From NCBI GenBank assembly GCA_903813345.2, contig CAIIXF020000007.1:26835564-26899563 (forward strand): a stretch of 64,000 nt of DNA. Reading direction: 5' to 3'. Every line of letters begins with the position of its first letter. The stretch's first letter is position 1. The notes beneath the pieces were generated by a model, which was given only the letters and a program-made list of their open reading frames with translations, did not search any database and was not told the origin of the DNA. Origin of the DNA: Owenia fusiformis. Taxonomy: Eukaryota > Annelida > Polychaeta > Sabellida > Oweniidae. The translations under genes were made by a program, and so were the position numbers. This document shows, in pieces, positions 44,401 to 59,400 of the stretch.

Positions 44401-47400
44401 GGCTAGCTAATGGGGATTAAGAGCAAATTGGATCAGATTCGATAAATGTGCATGCTTACATGGATCTTCAGGATGATTCTTTGCCATCATTTTCTGGAGA
44501 CATTCCATTATTTTGCTCTGAATACTGTCAATCTGCTCAGAATTTCTAAGACCAGGCCTATCTGCAAAAAAATTATTAGACTTTCTTCTATCAAACTCTT
44601 TTTAGACCAGGCCTATATATCTGCAAAAACTCATGCATCTGTAAAAATTTCATGATGAATGGATGAGTAGTTTTCCTAAAATTTTGATGACAAGATTTAT
44701 GGAAAAAATGGCCCCAAATTATTTACCAAGCATGCCCAAAATCTAATCAGATCTTGGCACTAAGTCTGCTATTGCATCTGTAAAAGTTTTAAAAATACTA
44801 TATTCTGATTGGCTGAAATTTATAAGATATGTGTGAAAAGTTAAAATGAAGATATCATGTCTTCGTTTCCAGTTGCTCCACAATAATTTCACAGTTCATC
44901 AATTTGATTTATTGGATGAAACTCACTGTTATGAATACAATGTTCATTAATCTTTTGAAAATGTTTTTGTTTGATAGTATTAAAATTGAAAATGTATCTC
45001 ATTAATCTTTATGGTTATTTATACACAGATCTAGTTCATTTACCCATAGACAAGGCATTAACATGCAAAATGTCACTACCTGTCATCTGTTGCCAAACGC
45101 TGAACGACATCCACAAAAAAGTTGGAGACTATGAGAACATGTCACCACTTCTGGTGGTGACATACTAAAATTGGTGACATAACAAAACTGGATTTATACG
45201 ACAGGACTCAAAAGGCTTTATAGAAAAATGGATATGAAAACAATTTTTCATTTTGCTAATAAGCCAAATGTTGAAACCATATGTAGGACACAAAATGTTG
45301 AACAACTTATTCTATAAAATACAAATAAATTCTGAGTTAATAAAGGCATGCAAAATGTCACCAGATACCATTTGTTACAGACATTGACCACCAAACGCCA
45401 TCCACAAAAAGTTGGAAACTATAACAATATGTCACCATAAGTGGTGAGATGATAAGTCTTCCCAAATTTGGTAATATGTGTGTTAAAAGACAGTTACATC
45501 ACTTTACTCATTTGACATCATTTACCGATTTAAACTTAAGAAAATGTCTGATTTGATAATCCTTACCTGCTGTGACGATGATAATGGCGGAAAACAAAGC
45601 CATTTCTTCATCTGTAAGATTAAAGCTATTAATTCTGTTCGAGAAATCAAACATGGAGTCCAGAAGAAACCCGGCGCTGTTCGTAACCTGAAATGAAATA
45701 AAATATCAGTCGTTTCCAGTCAGCCAAAGAGCATCTGGGTGATGCACTCTTTGGAAAATATGTTTTTACAATCTGAAGAGTGAAATATAGATATTCTGAT
45801 TGAAACCTAGTTGCCCTCACTTAAAAAACATAAAAATTGCATATTATGACTGTACTTTAGAAAGAAATGTGAAAATGAGAATTATATAATTTATATGTTT
45901 ATCCCATACTTAGTACTGTTATAGGTAAATAACATGCGAGAATATAATCGATATCTGAGGTGAGCGGGTGATACATATCTCCAGCTGAGGTGAGAATTTA
46001 AAATTGTTGAGGACTTTAAATTGAGATAAAATATTCATGTTTTGATTGTAATCATCATTTGTAATTACAACATTATGGTTCCCTAACATTCAATGCATAT
46101 TTAATTCTCATAATCTACTAAGTATAGGATAAATTAGTTATTGAATGCTCGATTTTTGATACAGGGTATATCCCTCAGTAAATACAATAAATACTGTAAC
46201 GTTTTTCCCGTGGGTCAGGAATGCGGGGAAAATGCGGGGAAGGTGGACCCTCCCGCGTGTTACTTAATTGCGGGATTATACGGAGCGGCGTTGACTCCGC
46301 TCGCTACAGTCGCCTGAGATGTTACTCCAAGGGAATGCAAGGGGAAAGAAAGTATTACGCAATCTGGGTTTGCACTACACAAGTTCCCTCTGGAACTCAC
46401 TACAATACAACAATGAACATTCAAGTACAGAATAAAAATAAAGTTATATATTTGCTCTTTATGAGCCAAACAATGGTTTAGAAACAATAGACAATTATGT
46501 ACAGAGTTGAACTCAAACTACACTAAGCTATATAATCACTAATGCCTTAAGGCAGAAAAAATACCTGTGATGTTACTTGAAGGTCTCTAAAGTTACTATA
46601 AGAAAGTAAGATCAAATCGTGTTTCACTTTAATCAGTTCCACAAAAGATAAAGGTTGATATCACTTGAATGTCTCTAAAGTCGCCACATAAAATAATCAT
46701 GAACTCATATTAAACAATCACTATAACATTAGATGTCTTTGTTTGTGTCTTCTTCAGCAATTGTGGGATGCACCTCTTGTCTTTGTATTCCGTTGTCTGT
46801 CCTGAAATAAAATGGCGCTCCTGGCCACGGGACCCCACTGTCTACTTATCTAGTTTATTAATGTACAACCTGGTGCAAATATTCTTAAAATCCGGAATCC
46901 AAGTTGCAATCTGGTGCAACGATCCTACTCAATGGGTGCAAAAGCCCTTATATCTCTTGATCATAGGTGCAATGTTTCTGTGTGCCCCTGTTCCTTAACC
47001 AGGGTGCAATTCCTCTATATGCCCTTGTTCCTTAACCAAGGTGCATCTTGCCCCTGTTCCTTAACCAGGGTGCAAGTCCTTTTATGTGCCCTTGTTCCTT
47101 AACCAAGGTGCACCTTGCCCCTGTCCCTTAACCAGGGTGCAAGTCCTTTATATGCCCTTATTAAACTTTGCACCTATGTCCAGTTTGCAATTCCCTTATA
47201 TGCCCTTGTTCCTAACCAAGGTGCATCTTGCCCCTGTTCCTTAACCAGGGTGCAAGTCTTCTATATTCCATTATCCAAGTTGCAATCAGGTGCAAACGTC
47301 CTTAAATCCTTTATCCAAGTTATAATCACGTGCAAATGTCCTTAAATCCTTAATCCGAGGTGCAACAGGGTGCAAATGTCCTTAAATCCTTAATCCGAGG

Positions 47401-50400
47401 TGCAACCGGGTGCAAATGTCCTTATTGGGTGCAACCTGGTGCAAATGTCCTTAAATCCTTAATCCGAGGTGCAACCTGGTGCAAATGTCCTTAAATCCTT
47501 AATCCGAGGTGCAACCGGGTGCAAATGTCCTATATGGGTGCAACCTGGTGCAAGTATTCTTAAATCCTTAATCCGAGGTGCAACCGGGTGCAAGTTTCCT
47601 TAAATCCTCAATCCGAGGTGCAACCTGGTGCAAGTTTCCCGAAATTCCTTTATCCAAGTTGCAACCAGGTGCAAATGTGATTTAGGGGTGCAACCTGGTG
47701 CAAGTATCCTTAAATCCTGAATCCGAGGTGCAACCGGGTGCAAATGTCCTTATGGGATGCAACCTGGTGCAAATTTCCTTAAATCCTTAATCCGAGGTGC
47801 AACCGGGTGCAAATGTCCTTATGGGGTGCAACCTGGTGCAAGTATCCTTAAATCCTTAATCCGAGGTGCAACCGGGTGCAAATATCCACTATGGGTGCAA
47901 TCGGATGCAAATATACGCTATGGGTGCAACCGGGTGCAAATATCCTTAATCATAGGTGCAATGTCTCTGTGTGCCCCTGTTCCTAACCAGGGTGCAATTC
48001 CTCTATATGCCCTTGTTCCTTAACCAAGGTGCATCTTGCCCCTGTTCCTTAACCAGGGTGCAAGTCCTTTTATGTGCCCTTGTTCCTTAACCAAGGTGCA
48101 CCTTGCCCCTGTCCCTTAACCAGGGTGCAAGTCCTTTATATCTCTTATTATACTTTGCACCTATGTCCAGGTTGCAATCATGGGTACAAATGCCCCTTGC
48201 ACCAATATGGGGTTGCAAAGTTGGTTGCAACTCTCCAAAATATCCTTCCGTTGATTATCTTGGGTGCAAATATCCCTTGCACCAATCTGGGGTTGCAAAG
48301 TCGGGTGCAACTCTCCCAAATCTCCTGGGGTTGCAAGATTGAGTGCAACTCTCCCAAAAATTCCTTCACACCTATTCCAAGTGGTTGATATGGGTGCAAA
48401 TATCCCTTGCACCAATATGGGGTTGCAAGTTGGGTGCAACTCTCCCAAATGACCTTCACACCTGGTGCAAATATTCCTTGCACCAATATGGGGTTGCAAA
48501 GTTGGTTGCAACTCTCCAAAATATCCTTCCGTTGATTATCTTGGGTGCAAATATCCCTTGCACCAATCTGGGGTTGCAAAGTCGGGTGCAACTCTCCCAA
48601 ATCTCCTGGGGTTGCAAGATTGAGTGCAACTCTCCCAAAAAATTCCTTCACACCTATTCCAGGTGGTTGATATGGGTGCAAATATTCCTTGCACCGATAT
48701 GGGGTTGCAAATTGGGTGCAACTCTCCCAAATGACCTTCACACCTGGTGCAAATATTCCTTGCACCAATATGGGGTTGCAAAGTTGGTTGCAACTCTCCA
48801 AAATATCCTTCCGTTGATTATCTTGGGTGCAAATATCCCTTGCACCAATCTGGGGTTGCAAAGTCGGGTGCAACTCTCCCAAATCTCCTGGGGTTGCAAG
48901 ATTGAGTGCAACTCTCCCAAAAAATTCCTTCACACCTATTCCAGGTGGTTGATATGGGTGCAAATATTCCTTGCACCGATATGGGGTTGCAAATTGGGTG
49001 CAACTCTCCCAAATGACCTTCACACCTGGTGCAAATATTCCTTGCACCAATATGGGGTTGCAAAGTTGGTTGCAACTCTCCAAAATATCCTTCCGTTGAT
49101 TATCTTGGGTGCAAATATCCCTTGCACCAATCTGGGGTTGCAAAGTCGGGTGCAACTCTCCCAAATCTCCTGGGGTTGCAAGATTGAGTGCAACTCTCCA
49201 AAAAAATTCCTTCACACCTATTCCAGGTGGTTGATATGGGTGCAAATATTCCTTGCACCGATATGGGGTTGCAAATTGGGTGCAACTCTCCCAAATATCC
49301 TTCACACCTATTCAAGGTGGTTGATATGGGTGCAAATATCCCTTGCACCAATATGGGGTTGCAAAGTCGGGTGCAACTCTCCCAAATCTCCTGGGGTTGC
49401 AAGATTGAGTGCAACTCTCCCAAAAGTCCTTCACACCTATTCCAGGTGGTTATAATGGGTGCAAATATTCCTTGCACCAATCGGGGGTTGCAAGTTGGTT
49501 GCAACTCTCCCGGAAATAACAATATAATGTTGAGTAAAAAAATGAATAAAAATACACACACAATTTCTATACAATCCGATATGACTCTCTAAATTAATGT
49601 TCAAAATGTCCAGGCTAAAAAATGGACAAACCGTGATGATATTTTATCAACAATCTTTCGTCAATTACTCAACAAAATATTCTTACTTACGACCCCGTGG
49701 TTGTTCCAGTCTGTAAATCCGTTTATTCCTTGTCGCACAACAACTTGACAAACTGGTCAAATTCCTTTTATATGCCCCGCGCGGACGTTTTGGACTGCAT
49801 AAATCTGATTGGTTAATACCGCCAAAAAACTAGGTTAGTATGCCGATGAGGTACCTCAATGGGCGATAATATGAAATTTCCGTGGATGATCATGTCACTA
49901 AAATGCTAAAAACGTGATCAATTAACTCGAAAATGATTAAAAATCAAAGTTCCTATGAAAGATTACATTCCAATAATTGATCCGCCACTCGCCTAAACTC
50001 ACCAGTTCCACTGAAATTCCTGTAAAATGGCTTCGTTTTCCGATTTCGAAAGAATAATTATATTGTCTTCCTTATTTCCGGAATTTCTTATCAAAACCGG
50101 TATTGGTGAAACGAAAACACTAAAATCAATAATCAATTTTCATCACAATACAATATATCAACCCTCGGTCCCTGCGGTCCCTCGGGTAGATATATTGTAT
50201 TTCCCTCAGATATACCCTGTATCAAAAACTTCCATTAAATAACCTCTATATATCTTATAAGACTGAAAAAATTTCAAATTTATATATTTTAACAATAATT
50301 TTGCTTATAGCTCACTTGCAAAATATTACCAGAACAAAACATTTAAAAACAATAACTAAAACACTAGAGAACTCAGACAACTTTATAAATAAATTTAAAA

Positions 50401-53400
50401 TTAATTCAATAATCGTCTTACTGTCTGTGATGGTATCCTCTTAAAAAGACGGCCATCATGGAACATCATGGTATTTGTTTTCGAGTCAAAAAGACAAGTC
50501 AAGTGAAACAGCAAAACTTCAAATGTCCCAGCCTGGAATAATGAACATTTTTTAATTTGTGAAAACAGGTACTTATGAAATACAATGTACTGGTATTTGT
50601 TTCATTTTAACCGTTATATTCTTTATTCAGTCTGATTGGTTTTCCCTAACCTCTTTTATATTTACTTTTTAAAATCATATAGACATATTTATATAAAAGT
50701 GATAAAGACATCCGATGGGGTGTATGGCTTATCGCAAGCTAAACTATTTAGATAGTATATTGTTGTGAATCTTATGGGAAATTGTTTCCATTCCAAAGGT
50801 AAATCTATACAGATATGTAATAGTATACAGAATTGAAATAACTAAAAGAACAACTCATTAGCAGGTATTTTAATATAAGGCGTCTATAAAAAGATTCTTA
50901 ATTTGATCCCAAACTAGTTTATTCACAATGTTTATAATGAATTACACAGGACGCCCAAGGGGTGGTGGGTTCGATCCATGATAAATTTCCCAGCATGCCC
51001 AAACTTTATCAGATGAAAAGATTTCTTGAGTGGTAAAATTGCAAAATTTGCCAATTAAATCCCTGGGATTTGTTGAATGTGTTATTACCTGAGACTCCTA
51101 TGCATTTGCGTTTTGTGCAAAATGTTCATCCATTTGTAATGTCTTATATGTTATTAGGCAATAAATAGGATACTAGCAATAATGTCTCTTACACTGTCTT
51201 ATTATATAGTACTACAGATAAAAAATAAAAAATGATCGTGTAAAAGAGGTTGAGGAGCAACGTGCTGTTACTTGTAAATTTTATCCAACTATGACATTGG
51301 GTAGGTGTAATTACTGAACACAGGGAAACTTAGTTTATAGAGTTTGAGGATTTAGAGAGTAATGAAATTTAAACTTGTGAACCCTGCGAAATTTAATGCC
51401 AAGAATTGTGATTTCTCAAAATTTGCGAAAATTAAAACTTGCAAAATTAAGCAAGAGTACGGTATTACACTTTTCAAGTGTTTGTTTTAAAGCATGATAA
51501 AAATAAATAGACACATAATATATGGTTTGCACTTTATATTCATTACTGGGTCAATGACAGAGTAATTTGACCTGCTGCATACGTGATATACAGAATGCTA
51601 GTACAAATTTTTTAAAATTTTTTTTATATTTCCTTTATTTCATAATACATCATACAAACAGATACAGGGCCTACGCCGAAGCATTATTGGCCCTGTTGAA
51701 GTAGTTACAATATAAGTTAAAATAGGTCACAATGTAAAAATGATAGATATAGAACATATTTATGAACATGAAAATAATCTTGAAAACGTGAAGACAGGTC
51801 AGGTCTTGCTAGTACAAATCATTCTACCTCTGCAGATCCACCCCTTAAATCCTCACCTTTAATAGGGTGACTTGGTCCTCCTGGCATAGAATGGGGAATC
51901 CAGGAATCTGCTTAGCAAAGTCCACTACATTCTTAATTGAGGGAATAAAGTTGGATGACATATCTTCGGCAACTCCATTGTCCCCTGTTGGTGAATTTAG
52001 AGGACATGCCTAGAAATGTCAAGTTGTTTGTTTATTGTCTTGTTCTTGTTTATTGTACATTACATTACAATACAATATAATACATTTGAAATGCTAGAGT
52101 TAAGTGTTTGAAATTAAGTGTGATATAATATTGTATACAAAGCTGTAGTTCTATTCAAATCTATTTAATTTACCTTGATATTTACAAGGTCAGATTATTC
52201 AAAAATATTTTTAATTATCCAATAATTTTTTATTGTCTTGTTTGACATAAATGTAAGTTCAATATACACAATGATTAAGTCTTTTAATATACATGTTTTA
52301 CACAAATGGCACCATTTGGTAGTTTAGCATGATGAAACAAAGCATTAAAATGCAAAATGTCACCACTTGCCATTTGTTACAGATGCCCAATGCAGACGAA
52401 CACCATCCACAAAAATTTGGAGACTAAACCATTATGTACTATCAAGTGGTGACATAAAAACTGTTTTTTTTCCAAAATGAGCCCCAAAATAGGAGCAAGG
52501 ATCAACAGTCTAAAGTACGTAACAGTATGGACTCACATAAAACTAATATGAGAATTGGCTCATATATTTCTACAAAAAGAAAAAAAAGAAAAAAATTCTA
52601 CAGTATATATAAGCCAAAAAAAAAATGCTGAAGAGGGAATTTCTTTAGAGTGAAACCTGTAAAGTGGAACACCTCTAGATGTGGAACATCTCTGTTAGTG
52701 GAACACTTTAGAGTCTCAAGACGAATGTTAAATGAACCTCTATAAGTGGAACACCTCCCAGGTGGAACACCTTTTAGAGGTATCAAAGGTGTTTCACTTA
52801 GACAGGTCTTACTGTATTTAAGATTTAGATGCTATCATGTGATAAGATTTCATCTTTTGAGAAACTTCTCCCTAAAATTACTGAAATAATTGTTATTGTT
52901 AGTACCTCAGTTGAAATACTTGATTTTGATTGGTCAACGAGCGGTGAATAATTTTAACTGTACACCGCGCAATGCATTGCCGGTGAATAATATTCCCAGC
53001 ATTCCACTAAAATGACGTCATTATCAGACGATAAAATGGCCGCCGCTAGCACTAGCCGTTTCAAAAATGTTGAAGATGAGGATATTATTAGTCTCTTAGA
53101 GAGTAAAGACAGTCAAAATACGAAGAAAAATCTAAAACTTTGTACAAAGCTTTTAATGGACTTCGCCCAGGAGAGTAATTTGACTCCATTGAGTGAACTT
53201 ACTGCCATGACTACGGTCTCGGTTTACAGTCTCGGGATATAATTTTGACAGTAAACCTCTGGAGAGGTAAATAATTGTATATTGTATATTATTACATGTT
53301 TTTTTCCTAGGTTGCCCATCTTGAGAGTTAATATATAGTTATTTCCTACCAGATACTGTGGCACCGTGATAAATTCAGGATTCTCCCATGCTTTCTTCGT

Positions 53401-56400
53401 GAGTAACTCTATCTTTTCCTTCGTAAAATCAGTAGTCTTCATGTGCGACATCACGATTTGGGAAACCATGTCTGTTTCATTCTTAAGAATCGAACTCAGC
53501 AGAGATATCTGCGACTGGGAGTTCACTTTCTGCATTTGTTCCATAATTTTAGCTTTTTCTTTTTTTGGTACCCTCCCAAAGCGCACGGCTGAAATATAGT
53601 ATGGATGTACTAATCTAAAGAAAGTCGAGACATCCCACACCTTATCAAGAGCAAACAAGAAAAGAATAAGTCAATGAACTTTAACTCAATGTGTAAATAG
53701 ATCATGTCAAGTGATATATTGATTGTGAGTCAATAATTTGTTAATTTAACTTATTTATTACTTCTTGTTACTAATAATTAACCACATAACTTTTCTACTT
53801 GACATATTTTATTGACCTAGATTTGGTCTTCCCCAGCGAAAAAAATGGAACTGTTAAACAGATGTATCATATAGCAAAGATTGACTTATTATATACTAAC
53901 CGTCGCGTGACATTCCTACGGCTATACATTTCTTCAATCTGAAAAACATAATAACAGTGCAATAGTAAATAACATTGCAATTGTACATTAGAGCATCTAC
54001 CTATTTTTTCTTGTTAAGGTTTATAATTATAGCAAGTCTCTTAAAAACTCTGGCAAGTAGATATATATACAGTAAAACCTGTATATAGTGAACAGTCACT
54101 TATAGAACCATAAAAAGTGTTCTCGGACTCTCGGAACGTGTTTTAGGGGATTCAATGTATAATGTGTCTTGATGCTCAGTAAACACAGGTGTTCACTAGA
54201 GAGAGAGGAGTTCACTGAAGGAGGTTTTACTGAATATATATACTCCTATATACGAGCAAAAAGCCCCATTTTTTGTTCAATCGTTCCAAAATTGGGATAA
54301 ATAAATCTTCGAGAGTGTCTGAATTAAAATAAGTTAACAGACATGATCAAAGATTTTAAATGACATTTACACATAGCCAGCCAATCAGAACACAGTATTT
54401 CAAATCATCTACATTCTTGAAATTACAACCAACCATAGTTGATTCAGTGATATTGGTTACTCTCATTAATTTCACAATTTCAAGTTGGCAGTGAAAACCT
54501 ATAAATATAGTAACATAATAGGAACATGACAGTCAAATCGTTACTATTAAAAATAGACCAATGTAACTTGGTAGAATGAAAGAAAATTGAAAAGGTTCAA
54601 TTGTGCCAAATGTGATCTCAAATCCCTATTGGAAGGTTGGAAGATGGAGTTATGAACATTTGTCTGGGTTACCTTTTTTTGGCAATTCAATTGAGTCAAG
54701 GTTCTTTCATGGCGTGATTTCTATTTTTAGACTTTTATATCCCGCTTCCCTCAACATAACCTTGACATGACAATCAGGGACTCAAGTTCAATGGCCTTAT
54801 GGTTAATGGTACACTTTGGCTCATATTAATGTCACTTTCAATTTGTCAAGTGCACTGACACAAAAACATATTTAACATGCAGATTAGCAGGTAAATAATC
54901 TATTTAATTTCACCATGCCACGGATATCAATGTTAAAAAGGCCTATTGAAAAATGTCAAAGTGATATATCTCAGGAAGTTACATTTATAAGTGCAAGCTT
55001 TAAAATGCTTTGAAGCTTCTAGCTCAATTTTGAAGGAAGTTGCATCAATCTTTGTAAATTTCAAGATAAATCTTAATTTTTGGCTTGTTTATGCCACAAT
55101 CGCATCCCCCAACTGAAAACCGAAATTTATTTGGCGATCACACCCCCTCTGACTGAAAGCTGGCTACGCCCCTGGCATGGTTTTTTTGTAATTTTTCCTG
55201 AAACGGTCATTATCCCTGTAGAACTAACCTATGATATATAACTTCAAAAAGTGATATGAGATATGTGATATGAGAACCTGCAGACTAGCATGACAATGGT
55301 TACTACAACCTTATTTATACAACATTACTTGTCTGGTTATTTTGATAAAGTATGTAAACATGTTCTGAAGAATGATACATAATATTAAATACAAGTGTTA
55401 CAGTCTATGTACTTTTATAAACATGTGCAAACACATGTAAAAATCTGCATAGAGCGCTATATATGTCAGACATTGTGATGAATCGAGTCATTAAAAAAGA
55501 TATTTATACTGTATGCATGAACAATATGTATGTGAGACGAGAATTTCCTAAAGCCCATTAGAATATCATTTACAGAAGTGAGTGCTGGTGATGGAAAACA
55601 CAGAACATGGCTTGCGCATGACATGATTAAAATGTTTCAATGATTTACTTTGTGGTTTTTCGGGTGATCTGAGCTGATCTTGGGGGTCATTTCTTTTTAT
55701 CTATTTGATTCGTTTCAGTAACAAAATGTTGGAACGTCGAAGGTACAATTTCTCTCTTTTTCTTATTTCACGTATTGTAGGCAAAATCCCAACAACATTT
55801 TTCTCACAAATGTGCAGTATCATATTTCGAAATTCCATTTATGTAACTTAAGCGAGGTGAATAAGTTAAGTAATGTGAATAAGGTGAAACTGACATTGTA
55901 TCAGTCCTCCATTCACTGAATGTCTCTAGGCATTTAAAAAAACAGTTGTATAAAGTAGAGCGAGCAACCCTAGAAATAGGTAGCAATACCTAGAATGTCT
56001 ATTTTCTTTTAGGACTAATTTTTTACCCTGACAAGAGACTTTCAACACTTTTGGGGTCATCTGTATTCTGTAAGACTGCTTGCAATCTTCAATCTTTATT
56101 TTGAAATATATGTTTTCTTTCTCCCTTAACCTCTTGAATCCCAGGCTCTAAAATTGAGTGAAACCAGAGATTTTTCCATTTTTGCCACCTTTTGACATTA
56201 TACTACATACCTATACAACTTCAGATTTATACACATTTTAAAACAATTTTTGTGTAAATTGGATGAAAATTGTTCAAATAAGAGCAATTTTAGTGAAGGT
56301 AAGTCAAGAGGTTAAACAGAGCTTCGGCTAATGTTCTAATCTCTGACCCCCTTGGTGAAACAGATGATGAAGGATAGGTTAGAGAGGCTTCAAACAATAT

Positions 56401-59400
56401 TTTTAGCCAGGAGGCTGTTTCTCGAAAGTTTCGTTATTAACGAATCCTTAATTCAATTGTAAATAATAATTTTTCCGTTTCTCAAAAGTTAACGATTCGC
56501 GATGACGTAATAATATTCATCGATCTATTCGTTATTCATGACAGAATTTATGAGTACGAATGGGGGTGTCGTTTTTCCATTAATGATGCGGAATCCATAG
56601 AAACGAATCCATGATTTGCTACTAACGATTCGCTAATAACAATAAGTTTCGAGACAGCCTTCAGAATATTCAAACACTTATAAGTCAATGAAAGAATTAC
56701 CCTAACCTCATTCATTAGCTAATTAGGTATAACACTCTCTGCAAATGACAGATCACTTTACAGTTACATCCCTTCCCAGCTCGGACTGTTATGGCAATAG
56801 GTACTCATAATAGAGTACGTTCTATAAAAGGGTAAAAATGAGAAAAAACAATCTGACCTGAAACATCAGAAAAGGATCTATGCTTAATTAATCATCTAAT
56901 TAAAATGAATCCACATGAAAATGATAAACCATATGACAATATGCAAGCCAGTGAAGCTGAAGATATACATGTACTGTATGACATGTATTCGTGACAGTCA
57001 TATGGATTTGAACATTTAGAACATGTTTAATTCACTAATACCCTATTGGAACTCCCAAGTAGCATGGCATTAACATGCAAAATGTCACCACCTGCATTTT
57101 GTACTGACACCGGACGCATAACACCAACCACTGAATGCCAAACACCAACCACCAATCCAAACATCTTCCACAAGTTGGAGAACATAACAATATGTCACCA
57201 CTTATTTCAGAATATAACATGTTATCCAGCATATGCAGGTATGAAGCCATTGCTATGCGTAACATTGTACCTATTATTCCTTACATCCGTTATCTGTTAT
57301 TGTACACCCTGATATACGTTATATCTTATGTTTTAAGGTCTTATACAGTATGCCTTGTGTTTTGTAGATTCTTAAATCTTATGCCAGATGTTTCAGGTAT
57401 CTTATAACTTATGTTTTTTGGAGACTTATACCTAATATCTTACAAAAATGTGAGGAATCAAAAATGAAATGTCCTGGTTTGCCAATGGTCTTACATACCT
57501 TGTCTCTCAACCCCCCCCCCCATCCAAAGTATTGGTGGGCCCAGAAATTCAGACCCCACCTTTAACCGATTCAGGATTTTAGCTTTGATTTTAAATTTAA
57601 CACCAGGTAAGGGTATTTTCATGCTTAAGAGGCTCTCATGGCTCAATTGTGTTTTTCAAAATGTCTAATCTCGATGCCTGTATTCTCAATTAAAAAGAAT
57701 AACTTCAATGCTTTTAAAATTGCACCTGATAAAACCTGAATATATGAATGTCATTATCTTAGTGGTGAATCCTATTCCAACAAAGTAACAGCTGTTTTAG
57801 AAAGCAATTTAAAATTATCTATAAAAAGGCAAATAATATAAAGTCAGTAACGTCGTTTTGATGTAAATAGAAAAATGACCTTGAAAAGGTTCTCATATGA
57901 TAAGTACTGAGAAAAAGGCTTCTATGTTTTGTTTGTTCGGATTCCTGTTTCATCTTTCAGCTGTGTATTATCCGATGTACTTTTAAAGTAAATTAATGGC
58001 AATTGATTATTACCTAAAATAACAGTGGAAATAAGTGTTTATTTATTTAGATAAATGAAACCCATATGTTTATTTTTCAAAGGTACTTATTCCATTTCAG
58101 GCATTATTAGATGCATGGCATTGAATAAGTGCTGATAAAATAATGGTTTCCAATCATTTTCAATTCTGAGCCTCCCCCGTGAATTACCAGATCAACCCTG
58201 AATGGAACTCCCAAATATCCCAATATTCAATACCTATAACTAGTGAAGAAACATATAGTGATGCAGTTGAATCAGGTTGAGTGGACACAAAGGGGCCAAA
58301 TGTACTACTGGCAATTTTCAACTCATTATTGTAATAATAACATCATAAACCTTTAAAACCACCTATAATGCCTAGTATAAGTGATTGGTAGTAATTGCTT
58401 TCTGTATTGTTGCTTAAAATGAAACAAACACATCACTGGTGGATCCCATGGGGCCACTTCCCCCTTGGGTGGGCCCAGAAATAATTTTGGGCCCAAAAAA
58501 TTTAGACCCAAAAATTTGTAGGGCCACAATAAGTGGGCTTTTTGGACATAACTTGGCCTTTTTTGGCCAAATTATCAGAAAATAAGCCTTAAAATTTCAA
58601 AATGTGGGCCCAATTTTCTAATTTAGGGGCCTACATTTTTTAATGATTTTTACGATTTGAAATCTGCCACCTCCCCTCTTGTTAGCTTCTGGATACGCCA
58701 GTGCACATTGCTAAAGAAATGACTTCACCTGATACCATTTGATAATTGTGAAATTATGTTTAATAAAGTCGCGAACACCAGTAAATACCTCTCTTGTGAA
58801 CAATATAAAACCGTAAAAACTTACTGTTGTATACAATTCCAGTCTAGAAAAGTCAGCATTGTGAGCTACACCACTGTGACCTTCAAAGAGATCCTCGTTT
58901 TTATGAATATTTACTCAATGAGTAAATATTCATGACATTCTTCTCAGTCTAAAACTCTGACTTTATCTGTATATCCATTTTTTAAAAACATCATTCAGAT
59001 CAATACTGCAAATTGATGGATTAACATAGTCAATATTATGCCTCGTTATAACATTAAGAGCAATATATCTTTGAGTTAAACAGCTATAAATGTGTGTTGT
59101 GTTCCACATACTCACTGATTACTGGAGTATCTTAATGAAGAAGTAGAAGGATACTTCTGATATAAATAACCTGATTTCCGTTTACTCATGATAATGTACA
59201 TTTTGTGATTTACTGAAGTGATATTTTATATAAGATTCTATCAAGGTGTACACTTCTCTGTGACAGTTTAACACCTTCCTAATGAACACCTGAATGTACT
59301 GAACACTTCCCTTGTGAAAACCTCCCAGTGAACACCTCCCTTGTGAATACTCTCAAGTACACAGCTGCTTCTAATGAACATTTTGTAAGCAAAATATCTC

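Larger units (their letters stand above)
46131..50245. mobile_element. ~4.1-kb element with inverted ends, packed with GTGCAA satellite
   Basis: The left end (about 46,131-46,195) reads TTTTTGATACAGGGTATATC and TAAATACAATA. The right end (about 50,165-50,245) is its mirror (TACAATATATC, GATATACCCTGTATCAAAAA). Between them are two satellite blocks and unique margins, including a GC-rich piece at 46,200-46,330. A start-like frame at 50,027 ([20 protein letters not shown]) has no recognised domain. The entire block sits in E75 intron 45,688-50,421. Confidence 0.55.

Noticed and set aside
48178-49455. Two long opposing open reading frames (375 and 370 codons)
   Set aside because: They follow the 282-bp satellite exactly, occur on both strands at once and have no domain. 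The period is a multiple of three.
53224-53349. Extension of E75 hinge exon to the end of its open frame
   Set aside because: A donor at 53,349 (CTG/GTAGGA) gives an exact phase-0 join to the LBD exon at 52,009. The extra codons beyond it have no receptor similarity.
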